64,000 bases of DNA from Salvator merianae (taxonomy: Eukaryota; Chordata; Lepidosauria; Squamata; Teiidae). Below, piece by piece: positions 1-11,427 of the stretch. Position 1 is the first letter of the stretch. Each line of letters begins with the position of its first letter. Below the pieces are notes generated by a model, which did not search any database, was not told where the DNA came from, and worked only from the letters and a program-made list of their open reading frames with translations. The translations under genes were made by a program, and so were the position numbers. The DNA lies in the NCBI GenBank assembly GCA_003586115.2, contig QVOM02000102.1, forward strand, positions 1,967,607 to 2,031,606, given 5' to 3'.

Positions 1-1458
1 TAATAGGCAGCTAGTGCAGTGGAGAATGTTCCCTAGCACATCTTGGAAAGGAATTCTAACAGAGGGTTTCTAACAGTTATATACAGTTGTTCCTGTGCCC
101 ATTTGAAGGCCATGGCACCTCCCAACTTGACAAAATTTTGCTCCTCCCAAAAGCACTGTCTGATTCAGCTCTGGATGCCAGCTGTGAAACTCTTTATCCC
201 ACCTGGATTATATTCCACCACCTTCTCTGTTTTGGCTAGGAAAAAATAAAAAACAAGGGGGCAACAGAAAGAGTTTTCACCCTTGAAGACTTCTTTTCTT
301 TTGAGACCTTGCCAGGCTAGAAAGAAAAGTGAGTGTTTGTAAGGATTTGCAAGTGGGCAATCTGTCCCTTCACAACCAGATAGTGATATTGAACTAAAAC
401 AGCACTGGAAGTATGCAAAAGTAATTCCCCCAAAGGGGTGACCCTTGCCAGGTGGAAGAGAATCAAAGTCATAGATGTTCAAGCTGGGTGGGCTTGGAAC
501 TTTAGCAGGCTATGGACGAGAAGAGAAGGCTTCATTCCCAAAAGATTTTTGTTAGACAAAGCTGTAAAACAGTGAAGAAATGGTCTTCAGAGAAGCAGAA
601 GGTTCTCATTTTGGCTTCAGCAGGAGGAAAGAGGCAAGAGCAAGAGGCAATTCAGTGATTCAATGTAGTGAGGAGCTAGGCTGAAGAACCCAAGTTTGCA
701 AAATCCTTGGGTCCTGACAACATGAAGGATCTTTTACACTTTTCAGGGGTTGTGTTGAAAGAACAAGAAGGGAGAGATATGGACAGGAGGATGTTTGGCA
801 AATTCCTTTAAAAATGTGAAGGTAGAGGGATTCTGAGCAGGGTCACAAATACTTCTTTGGTGACAGGGCAAAATAATGAGGGGAAATAATGAATCAATCA
901 GCTAGGCAAATGCTGAGGATGGCACTGACTGTCTATAACAAAGACAGTTGTGAATTTTACCTCAAGGCATGAACCGGATCAAGTAAACAGGCTTTATCAT
1001 CAGCTGCCCCACATGCAATCAGAAACTCATCAAGCTGTGAGGGTTAGCTTGATTAGAGAACAAAGATTCTGACCTTTAGTAGCATTGCAATTGCTGTTTG
1101 CATTGCCCAGAGCAATTCTTGTACTCACATTGTTGTTTGTCTCTTATGCAAACTGAACATTCTTTTAAAAAATGCACAGGTGTTCTTCTTTCCAAAGTGT
1201 ATGGTCTCTTGCATGTAATCCATGAAGCATTATATTGCATTGTGGTCTCTACACACTCTGACCTTTCAATAAAGCATCACTGTTCCATGTGCACTTTCCT
1301 ACCTTCTGCATGCTTCTGTGGGAAAAGGGAGGCCCTGCCCCTTGGTATGTTCCATTCATCTAGGATAGAGCATAAACTAGGCTAAGGTGCTCAAAATGGT
1401 GCCTTAGTCCTATTTACTGCTAGATCTCAACACTCAGGTATATCAGTGTGCTAGTTAT
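1..1458. other. Unassigned non-coding stretch
   Basis: No domain, tRNA, long repeat or splice-supported exon could be recognised here. The short open frames present have no recognisable motif and no typical codon pattern. The base composition is ordinary AT-rich vertebrate intergenic or intronic sequence. Confidence 0.5.
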
Positions 1459-1461
1459 CTT

Positions 1462-1839
1462 GGGCCTGTTCACACTTTTCACTAGTGGCCATGCAGATAC
1501 TCACTAGTGAAGTGCATCCACACTTTGTGGAGGCTCTCATGATTGGGAGTGGGCTACAGCCACTCCCAATTGCTACAATTTTGTGTTCCACAGCTGTACT
1601 GGGAGCATCTGGGCTGCTCCTGGTATGCAGCATTTACACCTTCTTCTGGGTACGAACACTGCACTGCACTGAGCGCTGCATCTGTGGCTATCCAATTGTG
1701 CTGCATCCCTAGTCAATATGGTAGCACCTGGATGTTTTCCTGGACACAGTCATGCCACAGGCAGCTAGCATTTGCTGGGAAGTTCCATCCCTTGCAGTGT
1801 GAATGGCTGCTACACTGTAAGGCCTCTGTAGAAAGGCCC
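1462..1839 (+). mobile_element. GGCC-ended foldback MITE, copy 1
   Basis: A 378-bp non-autonomous DNA element. The left end reads GGGCCTGTTCACACTT and the right end finishes AAAGGCCC, the expected inverted terminus. The trinucleotide ctt lies directly outside both ends (1459-1461 and 1840-1842), a possible 3-bp target-site duplication. Inside, the segment around 1595-1625 (tgggagcatctgggctgctcc) matches the same block in copies at 4.9, 11.5 and 50.7 kb. The left subterminal region has a CACTAGTG pair that can form a hairpin. A 3-bp duplication and GGG-type ends suggest PIF/Harbinger, but no transposase is present to prove it. Confidence 0.7.
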
Positions 1840-1849
1840 CTTATTCAGA

Positions 1850-2165
1850 ACAATCAGCTGTGTATGGAAGGCACATGACCCTTTCTTCCAGAATGTGGGG
1901 AACATATTTCAGTGGCACTAAAACAAGGGGCCCAGAAACTCTAAAGGCAAGGAAGTTTCGTTCTTGGCTTCTGGAGGCCTCAGTGCTAGCTCTGAAGCTG
2001 GCACAGTCTTCAGAAGCAGCAGTAGGGACTGGTGCAGGACAGGCTCTCTCAATGCAGATGGCCCTATCCTGTGCCAGTGGCAATCCATCTCAGCCTGGGA
2101 AGGGTTGTATATCCCAGACCAAGGTGGCCTGTCCTGGCCCAGGAAATGAAACTAGGTGTGGATAG
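1850..2165 (-). mobile_element. Degraded GGCC-family repeat fragment (type 2)
   Basis: The stretch around 1930-2050 (cagaaactctaaaggc, then gaagctggcacag, then gggactggtgcagg) resembles, on the opposite strand, the middle of the element at 53.37-54.7 kb. No ends were found, so this is a partial and old copy. The similarity was judged by eye only. Confidence 0.35.
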
Positions 2166-2264
2166 GAGGTAAAACTGAATATTAAGCCCAGTTAAATAAC
2201 CATGAAACTCCAGAACTAACTCAAACTGTTTGCAAAACTTACAAGCAAATCCAGTCAAGTGGAA

Positions 2265-2815
2265 AGATAATTTATATCTCTTTCTGTTCCTATTCCTATG
2301 CTGCCCACCCTATACTCTAAGGTCTGAGGGTTGGTTATATAAAAAATGACAGATGGCAGCACCAGAAAAGGAAAGGCAAACTCTTCAGTCAAAAGCTAAG
2401 GTAAACAGTTTGTCTTCAGCAAGCATCTAAAAGTGTGCAGCAATGGGTCTAAATGCACTGGGAAGGGGGATATCATAGAGCAATGCTTCTGACATGTCCT
2501 TGCACCTTTGACTGCTAAGAATGGCAATATCAAGAGGCCTATCCTGTCTATAAGGGAGAAAACACTCCTCTAGATATTGGGAGCCCACATCATTTAGGGC
2601 TTTATGAGTCAATTTTAGAACCTTGAATGGGGCTCAGAATCAAACTGGTATGCAATGCAGTTTCTTTACATCAGTCCAGAAACATCCATTGGCAGCTTTG
2701 CTGCTGCATTCTTTGCTAATAGCAACTTCTGAACCATCTTCAATGGCAGCCCCACACAAAATACATTGTTATAGTCCAATTTAGAAGGCACCAGAGCATG
2801 GATCATTGTGGCCAA
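2265..2815 (-). pseudogene. L2-clade LINE, 3' part of ORF2 and 3' end
   Basis: Minus-strand relic of an L2-like retrotransposon. Read in reverse it encodes the C-terminal signature ILATMIHALVP, then GLPLKMVQKL and LTHKALND, which corresponds to LATVLHALVT, GLPLKMVRKL and LVYKALNG in the larger element at 34.4-35 kb. The 3' end near 2270-2335 keeps the degraded GC-rich terminal motif (ctgcccaccctatac and aggtctgaggg on the plus strand) shared with L2 ends at 34.1 and 46.8 kb. Several frameshifts and stops show it is dead. Its upstream side is joined directly to block X. Confidence 0.75.
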
Positions 2816-3233
2816 GATTTGGCTAATTGTATGGATTTCTCAATTGGAAATATGTACTAGAGACAAAACCAGCAAGGTAGGAGCTGTGCAGAGCTTCTGG
2901 TCTGAGCCAGCAGCCTCCAGAGAATGCCTCATCCACTTTGCAGACCAAACTCCCTGTAGAACGCCACATCCACATGGGACATAGGCCCTGGAGAGAAAAA
3001 TGCACCCGGAGCCTGGTTCAATGGGAGACTGCTTGGAAGCAGTCACTCACGTGCTCCTCGGCATTAGACTGAGCCAGCTGCTCATATGAAATGCCGTTGA
3101 GTGGCTGTGTCAGTCTACTTGCTACGTGGAGTCTGGTGCCATTTTGCCAGGCTCTCAGAAATTCTGCCAGAAGTACCCCACTTCTGGATGCCCACCTAAG
3201 AACATCCCAGCTGGCAACTTCAGAATTTGGGGC
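2816..3233 (-). repeat. Block X, copy 1 (unclassified repeat next to L2)
   Basis: About 410 bp matching, in inverted orientation, the block at 8281-8664. Shared landmarks include caattggaaat, gcctcatccact, agaccaaactccctgtag, caatgggagactgcttgg, tggtgccattttgccaggct and gccccacttc. In both places the block has the same orientation relative to the neighbouring L2 coding strand. It contains no recognised coding domain. It may be a separate repeat inserted into L2, or part of a chimeric L2 subfamily. Confidence 0.7.
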
Positions 3234-4497
3234 ACAGGCTGGGACATCGCAATGTGGATATGGCCTGTACCACCAGCCCCTCTCTGATCTTGGGATGGAT
3301 CACAAGATTCAGCCCATAATCACCCTGCATGGTATGGAACAGAATGCATCATGAGAAAATAGTGGAAGTTACTGTTTTTGCCCTCTAAGCTGAAATACAT
3401 TTAATTACCCCAAAATGAAGAAGTCTTTCTACAGTATATCTTTGAGGACTGATAGTAATATTTTGAAAAGAAATAAGGTTCTTAAGCCATTATTTCTCTT
3501 TCTTCTTCTTGACTTTGAAAATAACTCAAGTTTGTTGCTCTGTCAGTCCACTAGTCCATACCTGAGGCTGAAGCTAAGCAGGAACGGGTGAGTCTAGTGA
3601 GTTCCTGGGAAAGAGAAATACAGGGCATGTTTAGTAAAAGATTTAGTAAGACAACTGGCAAGGTTATCTCTACAATTAGGTGTAAGTTTGTGCCTTTCCA
3701 CTGATAAAAGATTTAGTGTAAGCACCCCCAAATGGACAGTAAATTATCAACAATCTAAAATATACTTGCTTTATTTTTCTCTGCTGCCACAATATCTAGG
3801 GCTTCCTATTATATCTCTCTATTAGCCCTCCCCAAAATCTGTGCTTTTCCTTATTTGCAATCTAATTTCTTTTTCAAATAGAAAAAAATGTAAATAAGGT
3901 AGAGAAGATGTGTAAACAGCAATCTGTTCTGATATATGAATGTCCCTCTTTATGTCTTCTATGTCCCCAGCTTTTAAAAACCCATGATCATTTCCACACT
4001 CAGTCAGTAATCTGGATCAAGCAGCTGTCTAGAATATTTTGTCCACAAGGGACTAGCATTATTATGGTTCAGAACAATCCCCAGAGGTCCTTACACTGGA
4101 TTATCTATAGACAAGTTTGAAGAGGTCTAAAATTGCATTAACACTTTCTGTTCTGGTTCTGGCACTGGCACTTTCGCACCTGGTCTAAAACAAGGAAAAG
4201 CTTATGCAAATTTTGAAGACCATTTTTGACACCCTATCATGAAGCACTCTACCTTTGAAGAGTACTCTAACTCTGTCAGTCCCACCCTTGTGCACCAGAC
4301 ACAACGTACAAGTGATGGGAGCTGGTACAATTGCTGACAGGGATAGGTGGTGCCTTGGAAGAGGAGTTAGTTGTGTGGACAGGAACAGATGTGGAGGGTT
4401 TGCATTTCTTTTATTGTTGGTCCAGAATGGATCCGCACTCATAATGTGGATGGAACCTGCTGTGCTTAGTCTGGAACAGGCCAGAATGGAATACTTA
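3234..4497. other. Unassigned non-coding stretch
   Basis: No recognisable gene or repeat family. A short imperfect direct repeat around the word aaaagatttagt occurs near 3638 and 3708. Nothing else stands out. Confidence 0.45.
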
Positions 4498-5274
4498 AGG
4501 CCTGTTCACACTTGAAGCTAGTGAGCATCAGGAACAGATTCCAGCTGCTCCCAATTGCTACTCCTAGGGATATGCAATTTTCGATTTGTATTTGAAAACT
4601 CATATGAAATTTTATTTTTGCAAATTTCTCATCAAAATGAAAATGACCTTTTTCACATTTGCAGTTTTTGATTGAAAACGAAAAAGCCTACTTCTTTTTT
4701 GAAAATGAAATTTGTCAAATTTGTGCATTTTTCACTGTGTTTAAACCATGAAAATGGCTTTTTCAATGGGAAAACATTGCAAAAAAATGCAAAAACAAAT
4801 GGAAAAATACATAAACGACAGCAAAATTTGCTGACGATGTGAAAATACAGATTTTTGTTCAAAAATGTTTTTTTTGTGCACATCCCTAACTACTAGCTGT
4901 GGAGCACAAAATCATGCTCCACAGCTGTTCTGGGAGCAGCTGGATCACTTCCGGTATAGATCATTTGCACCCACTTTTGGGTGTGAACATATAGCTACAC
5001 AGCATAGCATGGCTGTGCAATGGTGTGGCTGTGCTTACAGCTGCATGATGGTGTGGTGCAGCTGCACATTCAAGTGGAATTGCCAATGACCATGGCAATG
5101 GCTGTAAGTTTCCCAGCCACTGTCAAGGCACAGAATGGAAAAGGACGACAGCATTATCCAGCTGGCATTCTGTTCCAAGACCTTGCAGTGTGGATGGTCT
5201 CCATGCTGCGAGGTCTATTCCACTGTGGAATGTTCTCTGGTGAATATTCCACAGTGGAAAGTATGAAAAGGCCC
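4498..5274 (+). mobile_element. GGCC-ended foldback MITE, copy 2, with nested hAT MITE
   Basis: The left end AGGCCTGTTCACACTTG and the right end finishing AAAAGGCCC are inverted. The flanking trinucleotides are tta and ata, one mismatch from a 3-bp duplication. The interior matches copy 1 and the 11.4 and 50.4 kb copies (ccacagctgttctgggagcag). It is interrupted by a separate MITE at 4565-4888; removing that gives about 450 bp, near the family length. Near the right end are two perfect 14-bp arms, 5218-5231 and 5246-5259, built on TTCCAC/GTGGAA, able to form a hairpin. Confidence 0.7.
4565..4888. mobile_element. Old hAT-type MITE copy E, nested in GGCC element
   Basis: Starts TAGGGATATGCA and ends TGTGCACATCCCTA, the same terminal repeat as the four younger elements at 31.2, 44.5, 46.9 and 53.8 kb. 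The flanks gctactcc and actactag share five of eight bases in register, which would be a decayed 8-bp duplication. The interior is rich in gaaaat, tttttgc and aaatttg words where younger copies have TTCG and CGAA, as expected if CpG sites mutated to TG or CA. At 324 bp it is shorter than the other copies. Non-coding. Confidence 0.75.
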
Positions 5275-7574
5275 ATAAACTGCACCAAGCAAGGCAAATG
5301 CAGAAACAGCCCAAGATGTAAGAATATTGTACATACAGCCAACTAGATTGAATGACATAGTCTGAAAATAAGCCATTTAGATCCTGAGAGTTTTCAGGTT
5401 CACTTGCTTCATGTGTTCTGTTAGGGGTCATGCTGCAGAGCTCAGTTCTTCCTAATGCTTTTCCAGTGTTACATCTCACAAGCTACACAGAAATGAAATT
5501 GAAGTTTGGCTTCTTATTTCATATCCAAGAGCAGCCTAGAGATTTTATGATCTGATCCTCCAGGTTATGATGTTCAGTGAACCACAGCTCTATTTTCCCA
5601 ACATCCTTAGTGTAGTTTATATCAAGATCCCAAATATTAGTTGAAAAATTATATCCTGCAACCAAAGGGGTGGCGGTCATGGTGGAAAGGAGCAGAAAAC
5701 AGCTCTACTGTTTTCTTCCTCTAATAGCCTAAAAATGCAACTTTCTAAAACATTTGGGGATGGATAGCATGGCTGCTGGCTGCATATACAAAAACAGCTA
5801 TGTCAATATTTATTCCTTTTTATTGCTTTCTATGGGAAAATGATAAAAAAGGACAGTAATAAAAATATGGTTATAAAAAGGAACAGAAATAGTAATAAAA
5901 AGAAATAGAATCTAACCAATAGCTTAGTATCTGTTATTATAATAATAAACTGAGAATTAAATATTTGGATGAGTAAAACAAAACTTTAACAGTAAACAAC
6001 CAAGTGGCCAACAACATCTTTCAACCTGATCTAGTTTCCAAAACGGAGTCCATAAAGGTACATATATCACTGGAAAGGCAGTAGTGCTTCCTCATTTATC
6101 AGAAAGAACCAACATTATTCCTTGTTTTCTAGAAAAAAATCCATCAGCTAACCCAAGAGAATAAACTTGTATGACACCATACAAACATGAGGATTAATGA
6201 ACCACACCATGTGAAACCAGCGAAAGATACTTTAGTCCACTCTTTTTTGGACAACACTGATGATGCTTTGATGTGGGCATTCACTTCCTCCCTTCATGTG
6301 CAAGGCCCAGCAGGGCCCTTGATGCTACCAATGAATATTCCACAGAAGAATTGCTCTCAAGGAAACTGCGATGGTCCGACATGTGTCTACCACATCTGTC
6401 ACCCATGTGGCAGCTACTGACCTCCCACCTCAGATTGCACCCCTAAAAGGAGCTGGGCAGGTGTCCTGTTGCACCAGACAGTGAGAATTCCCAGTCCCAA
6501 TAAATCAACAGGCAACAGGCTACAGAAGTCTCAAGCAGTTGGCATCTACTAATTGCAGAAGTAAATCTTGTACAGGAAGGTTTTTGCTACCTAATCCAGG
6601 GGAGCAGCCAAGTAAGGTCAACGTCTTAGTCAGAAAGTCAGAATCAGTCAGTCCGATAGAAACATGCAGGAATGTGGGAGTTACTTGCAGGACAGGTTGC
6701 CAGAAACACCCAATGCAGGTTTGTCCAGCTTTTTATCCCTCAGGATCAGACTCAGGTGGGAAGGGTGTGGACAGTGATTTTTCATCTTTTGTTTCAATCT
6801 TAAAGCCCTAAGCCTTTTAACCTTCTCCTGTCTCTGCTGGCTAGGAAGAAGTCTCTCCATCTCTGGGCTATGTGAAGACCCAGGTCCTGGAAAGTCTGTT
6901 CCACTTCGGTCAGGGTCTCCGGCCCATGAGGGTTATTGGTGCCCTGTCCTCATCTGATGATTCTGAGGAATCAGCTTCCACTGGTGCAGGGGAGGGGATG
7001 ACAGTGGGTGATGCATATGATTTTATAAGAAAAATTAAGTAAGAAAGATGTCTAACCTGGGCAAAGCACAGATCACTTATAAATGATTGGGAAAATGTTG
7101 TTACAGGAACAAAAAAGGAAAAAATCTCTGTTTACCTCATATTTCCTTTTCCTACTTGCCATGGTCAAACTATCCCTCTTTCAGATTGCCACCAGATTAA
7201 TTCCCATCTACCACTAGAAGGAACTTCCATTTTAGTCTGTTTCATCTGCCTGTAAGTCCAGCCAGTCACTCTCCTTTTATTTTGCCATCATTTTGCCTAA
7301 TTAATTTATAATCATCAGCTCAAACTGGAAATGGGTTGGCAATTACAAGTTATATCAGAAAATGCTTGTAGAGTGCATGGTAAGGTTCCACATTACACAA
7401 GCAAAACTGGATTTGCTGTTTTTACCAATGAGAATGGTGCAGATTGGCACATGTTGTGACAATGCTGAGGTGAGAACTGAGGGCTATAGAAGCTCACCCA
7501 GAGCCAGACCTTATAACTTTGGTGGCACTCACCTTCCTTCAGTTTGTAGAGTGGTCCCCAGTTATTTCCTGTAA
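5275..7574. other. Unassigned stretch; possible old repeat at 6430-7010
   Basis: No host gene is recognisable. The segment 6430-7010 is more GC-rich than its surroundings and has short words that look like repeat-derived DNA, such as ccctcaggatcagactcagg, but no second copy exists in this window and no long terminal repeats could be paired. The rest is AT-rich sequence with no visible structure. Confidence 0.35.
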
Positions 7575-8220
7575 AAGCTGGTTTTCAGACCAACTTTGAA
7601 CCTGATCATGATATTGAAACTACCTTGGTTGTTGTGGCTCATTATCTTCATCAGGAGAAGAACTGGGGATATACTACCATTCTGGTTCTTCTTAGTCTTT
7701 CAATAACCTTTGATACTATTGTCCATGGTACCATCTTCGAAAGGGGAGTGAGATTTGAAGGCACTGCATTGCAATAGTTTCCTATTGTTGAAGATTGTAT
7801 CAGATACTAGTAAAGGGAGATTTCAGCTCATCTCCCTGGCAATTAACCTGTGGAACTCCTCAAGGGTAGATCAATCTCTTATGGTTTTTAACATCTACAA
7901 GCCACAACTAGAAGAGGATATCAGGAGATCTGGAATGAGGTGCCATCAGTATGCCAAAGACACCCACCTCTATCACTCCATTTCCTCTGAATCAAGAGAG
8001 GCAGTTCAGATGCTTGATCATTACCCGGAGGAAGTAAGGGGCTAGAGGAAGATCCACAAATTGCAGCTGAAGCTAGACAAGTATGAGGTATTGTGTGTTG
8101 GGGTTCTTAAATCCATAAATTGCGGGGACACATTCTTGAGAGGGTTTTATATTACCCTGGAAGGAACAGGTGTATGGTTTGGGGATACTCTTGGACTCTT
8201 ACTGGAGACTCAGCCGGCAG
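7575..8220 (+). pseudogene. L2-clade LINE reverse transcriptase relic
   Basis: Plus-strand remains of L2 ORF2. Across frames one can read LSLSITFDTIVHGTIF, corresponding to the reverse-transcriptase motif LDLSAAFDTIDHGILL in the 35-kb copy. Later comes GMRCHQYAKDTHLYHSISS, matching GVGCYQYADDTQLHLS, so the catalytic YADD has become YAKD. Next come LQLKLDKYEVLCVG and a piece matching the region after the catalytic core. Frameshifts and stops are present. It continues into block X rather than into the usual L2 C-terminus. Confidence 0.75.
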
Positions 8221-8280
8221 AGATGACTTTGAGTGCTGTAACTGAGGCTCACTCACCAACTACAAATGCCTGGCTGGCAA

Positions 8281-8664
8281 ACTCTGAAGTGGGGCACTTC
8301 TGGGGGAATTTCTGGGAGCCTGGCAAAATGGCACCAGACTCAGCACAATAGGTAGACTGACACAGTCACTCAGTGCCATTTGCACATGGGCAGCTGGCTC
8401 ATTCTACCTCTAAGGAACATGTGAGAGACTGTTCCAAGCAGTCTCCCATTGAAACAAGCTCCAGTTCCATTTTTCTCCTCAGGACCCATGCTAACACTGT
8501 GTCCCTTGTGGATGTGGCATTCTACAGGGAGTTTGGTCTGCAGTATGGATGAGGCATTCCCCAGATGCTGTCAGCTCAGACCAGCAGCCATGCACAGCTC
8601 CTTCCTTGCTGCTATGTCTCTGATACACATTTCCAATTGAAAAATCCATTCAATTAACCAAATC
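8281..8664 (+). repeat. Block X, copy 2 (unclassified repeat next to L2)
   Basis: Reverse-complement partner of the block at 2816-3233, similar over about 380 bp with scattered substitutions and small indels. It follows the L2 reverse-transcriptase relic after about 60 bp. Its far end (ccattcaattaaccaaatc) is where similarity to copy 1 stops; beyond it there is no L2 C-terminus here. No coding domain was recognised. Confidence 0.7.
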
Positions 8665-8820
8665 CGATTTCTTCCCCAATTTTAAAACAAATTTTAGCAC
8701 TAGTTGATTAAATGAATTACGCCTGACAAGGTACTACTGCACATACTGTATTTCCATTGAAGTATTATTTATAACCATCCTTCTCATCTCCAGCTCCCTG
8801 ACTTTGCTAAGGTGGACTAG

Positions 8821-9009
8821 GCCTGCATTCACATGCAGTAAAACAAACAAAACACCTCTGAGTTGGATTAACAATGGTGTACAGTCAGTTCACAGGTGGA
8901 ATTGTTCACATGCCTCTCCCCTATGAACATTCAAGACTAGAAAACATGGTTTAGATATGGGATAAGAGCATGAGTGCCACATGGTACCATCTCTAAGGCA
9001 CTTTTTAGC
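8821..9009 (+). repeat. Short interspersed MITE-like repeat (type 6), copy 1
   Basis: Shares ctgagttgg, ttgttcacatg, tgaacattc, gctagaaaa-like, gggataagagcatgagtgcca and accatctctaaggcacttttt with copies at 9161 and 59764. The left end reads ggcctgcattcacatgcagt. About 190 bp, non-coding. Probably a non-autonomous DNA transposon, as a degenerate inverted CTGTGTTCA terminus can be seen in the other copies. Confidence 0.6.
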
Positions 9010-9160
9010 CACTTCTTCTTCTTCTTTATTACATGTTACTAGGTTTTTTTTACTACATGTTATTAGGTTTCTGCCAAAGAGAGCAGGATGGGGCTCCTGC
9101 ATGTTACAGATTGATTAAACTGTGATCACACATAATAAAAACAATAGCAGCAGCAATAAT

Positions 9161-9385
9161 AACAACTCTGATGTGGCTCAGGGATTACTTAGAAAAGGTT
9201 CCAAGGTGGAATCGTTCCAAGTGGGATTGTTCACATGGCAATCTGCCCCATCCCCTTTCATGAACATTCTAGGCTAGAAAAATAGATTAGAGGTGAGAAC
9301 ATCTAGAGATGAGAGGGTCATGCACTACTGTCTCTGAGGGACTTTTGAAGTGTTTCTTGTTATATATGAACACAGGTTTAAACCA
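9161..9385 (+). repeat. Short interspersed MITE-like repeat (type 6), copy 2
   Basis: Second copy in the same orientation, about 340 bp after the first. Matching words include gattgttcacatggca, catgaacattctaggctag, gatgagagggtcatg and ctgtctctgagg. The right end, tatgaacacagg, is the inverse of the CTGTGTTCA left end in the copy at 59.76 kb, which supports short inverted termini. Non-coding. Confidence 0.55.
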
Positions 9386-9647
9386 AAAAATGAGCAGAGT
9401 TCAATAGTTGTGGATGACTCCTGACTGACTGCATGGGCACCTCCATGAGCACCTCTAGGTAGGCTTTTCAGGCTGCTTACACTACCACTGAGCTACAGCC
9501 TTTCCCCAAACCAGATGTTTACTACCAACTCTGTTTAATGGACCTCTGGCAAAAGCCAGCCTCACTCATGTACCTGTTTCCCTGCTTCAAATAGAATGTT
9601 ACCACTCTTTTGCTAGATATCCATGGGGTGCCTACTTTGCTAACTTT

Positions 9648-10358
9648 TAGGGTGTGTTCAGACTAGCGATTTTTTAAATTGCCTTCATAAAAGGAGTGAA
9701 TAAGTCCTGGGTGCGCAGGAAAAAAGCCTTCCACACATAGTTACACATTGAGGCAATTCAGCGATACAACTGCTCACTGATTGGCCACTCCTGCCTCTCT
9801 GCTGAAGCAGTTTCCAAATCCTTAACTCCTTAACTGCCAGGGTTTTCTGTTTGCAAAAGAAACGCCAAGTCTCTCTCTCCCCTCACTCCCCATTATGAGA
9901 AATCCAGTGAGCTTCTCGAATGTAAAGAAGGCAATGTAAAGAGCTTGCTGGTACCCCTCCCTCCTTCTCCGACTCCCTGATGCCTTTGAGAGAAACATTT
10001 CACTCTCTCTCCCATGACTCACTACTAAAGTACAGTGTGCTTTTTAAGTACAGAAGGCAGGATTGGAGTTATCGTTTTCCTTGGATCTTCAAAAGTTTCC
10101 CAGCACTGGCAAGAACTTGCTGGAGCCTCTCTCTTCCTGTGCTATTGTTCCACGGGTTCCTGCAAGGCTGTGATTGGTTGAGGTGCTTCCCACTCTGCTC
10201 TAAGGTGACCTGAGAGCACTGAAAAGGTGAATATGGATGAGTCAACCCAGGCAGCCATGGAGAGGCATGAGGGCGAATTCCAGATAAGATTTTATGGACT
10301 CTCTGGCCTAGATGCCCTTGAAAGGTGACCAAAATAGCCTGTCTGAACACACTCTCAG
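9648..10358 (+). mobile_element. ~700-bp MITE-like repeat (type 5), copy 1
   Basis: The left end is TAGGGTGTGTTCAGACTAGCG and the right end finishes GTCTGAACACACTCTCA, giving about 16-bp inverted termini. The interior is shared with copies at 15.0, 49.6 and 52.5 kb, with words such as gagtgaataa, ctctgctgaagcagtttcc, ctcttgtgct-like text and gctgtgattgg. No transposase is encoded. The flanking trinucleotides differ by one base (tta/tca), so the superfamily is unresolved. Confidence 0.65.
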
Positions 10359-11427
10359 GTGTTTATTGAAGTTCTTTCTCTTCACTCAGGTCTTCCCAGT
10401 TTGAATAGTTCCTTCCCACCAAATGCCTTTAATGCATACTAATAAACTCTGGGGTTGGCTTGTTTCATGGCTGAGCTTATTACTGTGTATCAGTCTAAAT
10501 TGGTAATGGAATAGAATATTTTAATAATAAATAAAATCCACTCTCCATATTTCATTGGTGGGAAAAAAGATGATGAAAGTACAGAAGTATTTTTTTTTGT
10601 CAGACTACTTTATTTAAGCTAGTTGTGGTTAACTTTGCAAAGCTGTGGGACTTTTCTCCTGCTAGTTCATAATTATTAGCATATCATCATTTTAATGCGA
10701 TGCATTTGTTTATATTGATGTGTGAGGGTTGTAATGAAATGAGGAGATGGGATTTATTTATTTAAATATTTTATTCTACTTCCCATTCAGAATGGTACAC
10801 ATCAATAAACTAAGGCTGGTATGTGTGAGCACCTTATGCAAAATGGCATGTCAGTGGATAAATAAATATAAGCCACAACAAGTTTCTTGATCTACTGCAG
10901 CCTCTCAAAGGTTTGCCTTTTCTTGCCTCTTATATTCTTCCTAGTTATGTGACTTGACTATTTTGACATAAACATCTGCAATCAACTGCTTTCTACAGGT
11001 TTTACAACCAGGATTCCTTCAAATACCAGTTACAGAAGTTTTCAAATATGATTGAAAAATTGGTAATAATGTGCTACTTGTGCACATGCTAGGGACAGCT
11101 GGTTGACTTTTGTGAGAAGGGAACACTGGACAATATTGACCCCTGCCATACATAGCAAGGCTTCTTGTACTTTCTTCAGATCCACGGAACTGCAAGAGAT
11201 CCCTTCTTCCCCAGTTCTCACAGCTGTTACAAGTAATAGTAGATGTGATTTCCCCAGGCTGCCTGAGCAGGAAATCTTGAGTCTTTGAAAATCTTGATCC
11301 AGAAAATATGTAGGAAGGACAAAGATTTCTCAGTTTCATAGCGTTATTATTCAATGCTGTCATTAGGGCCATTTCCACATTTGCATGGGCTGGAATGGTT
11401 CCCTGCTGGAGCAGTTCAGCTGCCCCA
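10359..11427. other. Unassigned non-coding stretch
   Basis: Apart from the possible LINE tail near 10.75 kb, nothing recognisable. No exon-like frame with a known domain. Confidence 0.4.
10749..10820 (-). repeat. Possible degraded LINE 3' end
   Basis: The ttatttatttaaat run followed by ttctacttcccattcagaatgg resembles an antisense L2-type 3' terminus, as seen more clearly at 34.1 and 46.8 kb. It is too short and too diverged to be sure. Confidence 0.3.

Noticed and set aside
6187..6811. Two open frames of 77 and 90 codons as small genes
   Set aside because: No recognisable domain, no splice or promoter support, and ordinary length for chance frames. The second lies in a stretch that may be an old repeat.
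6430..7010. A solo LTR of an endogenous retroelement
   Set aside because: No paired repeat, no clear TG...CA ends, no target-site duplication and no polyprotein motifs anywhere in the window.
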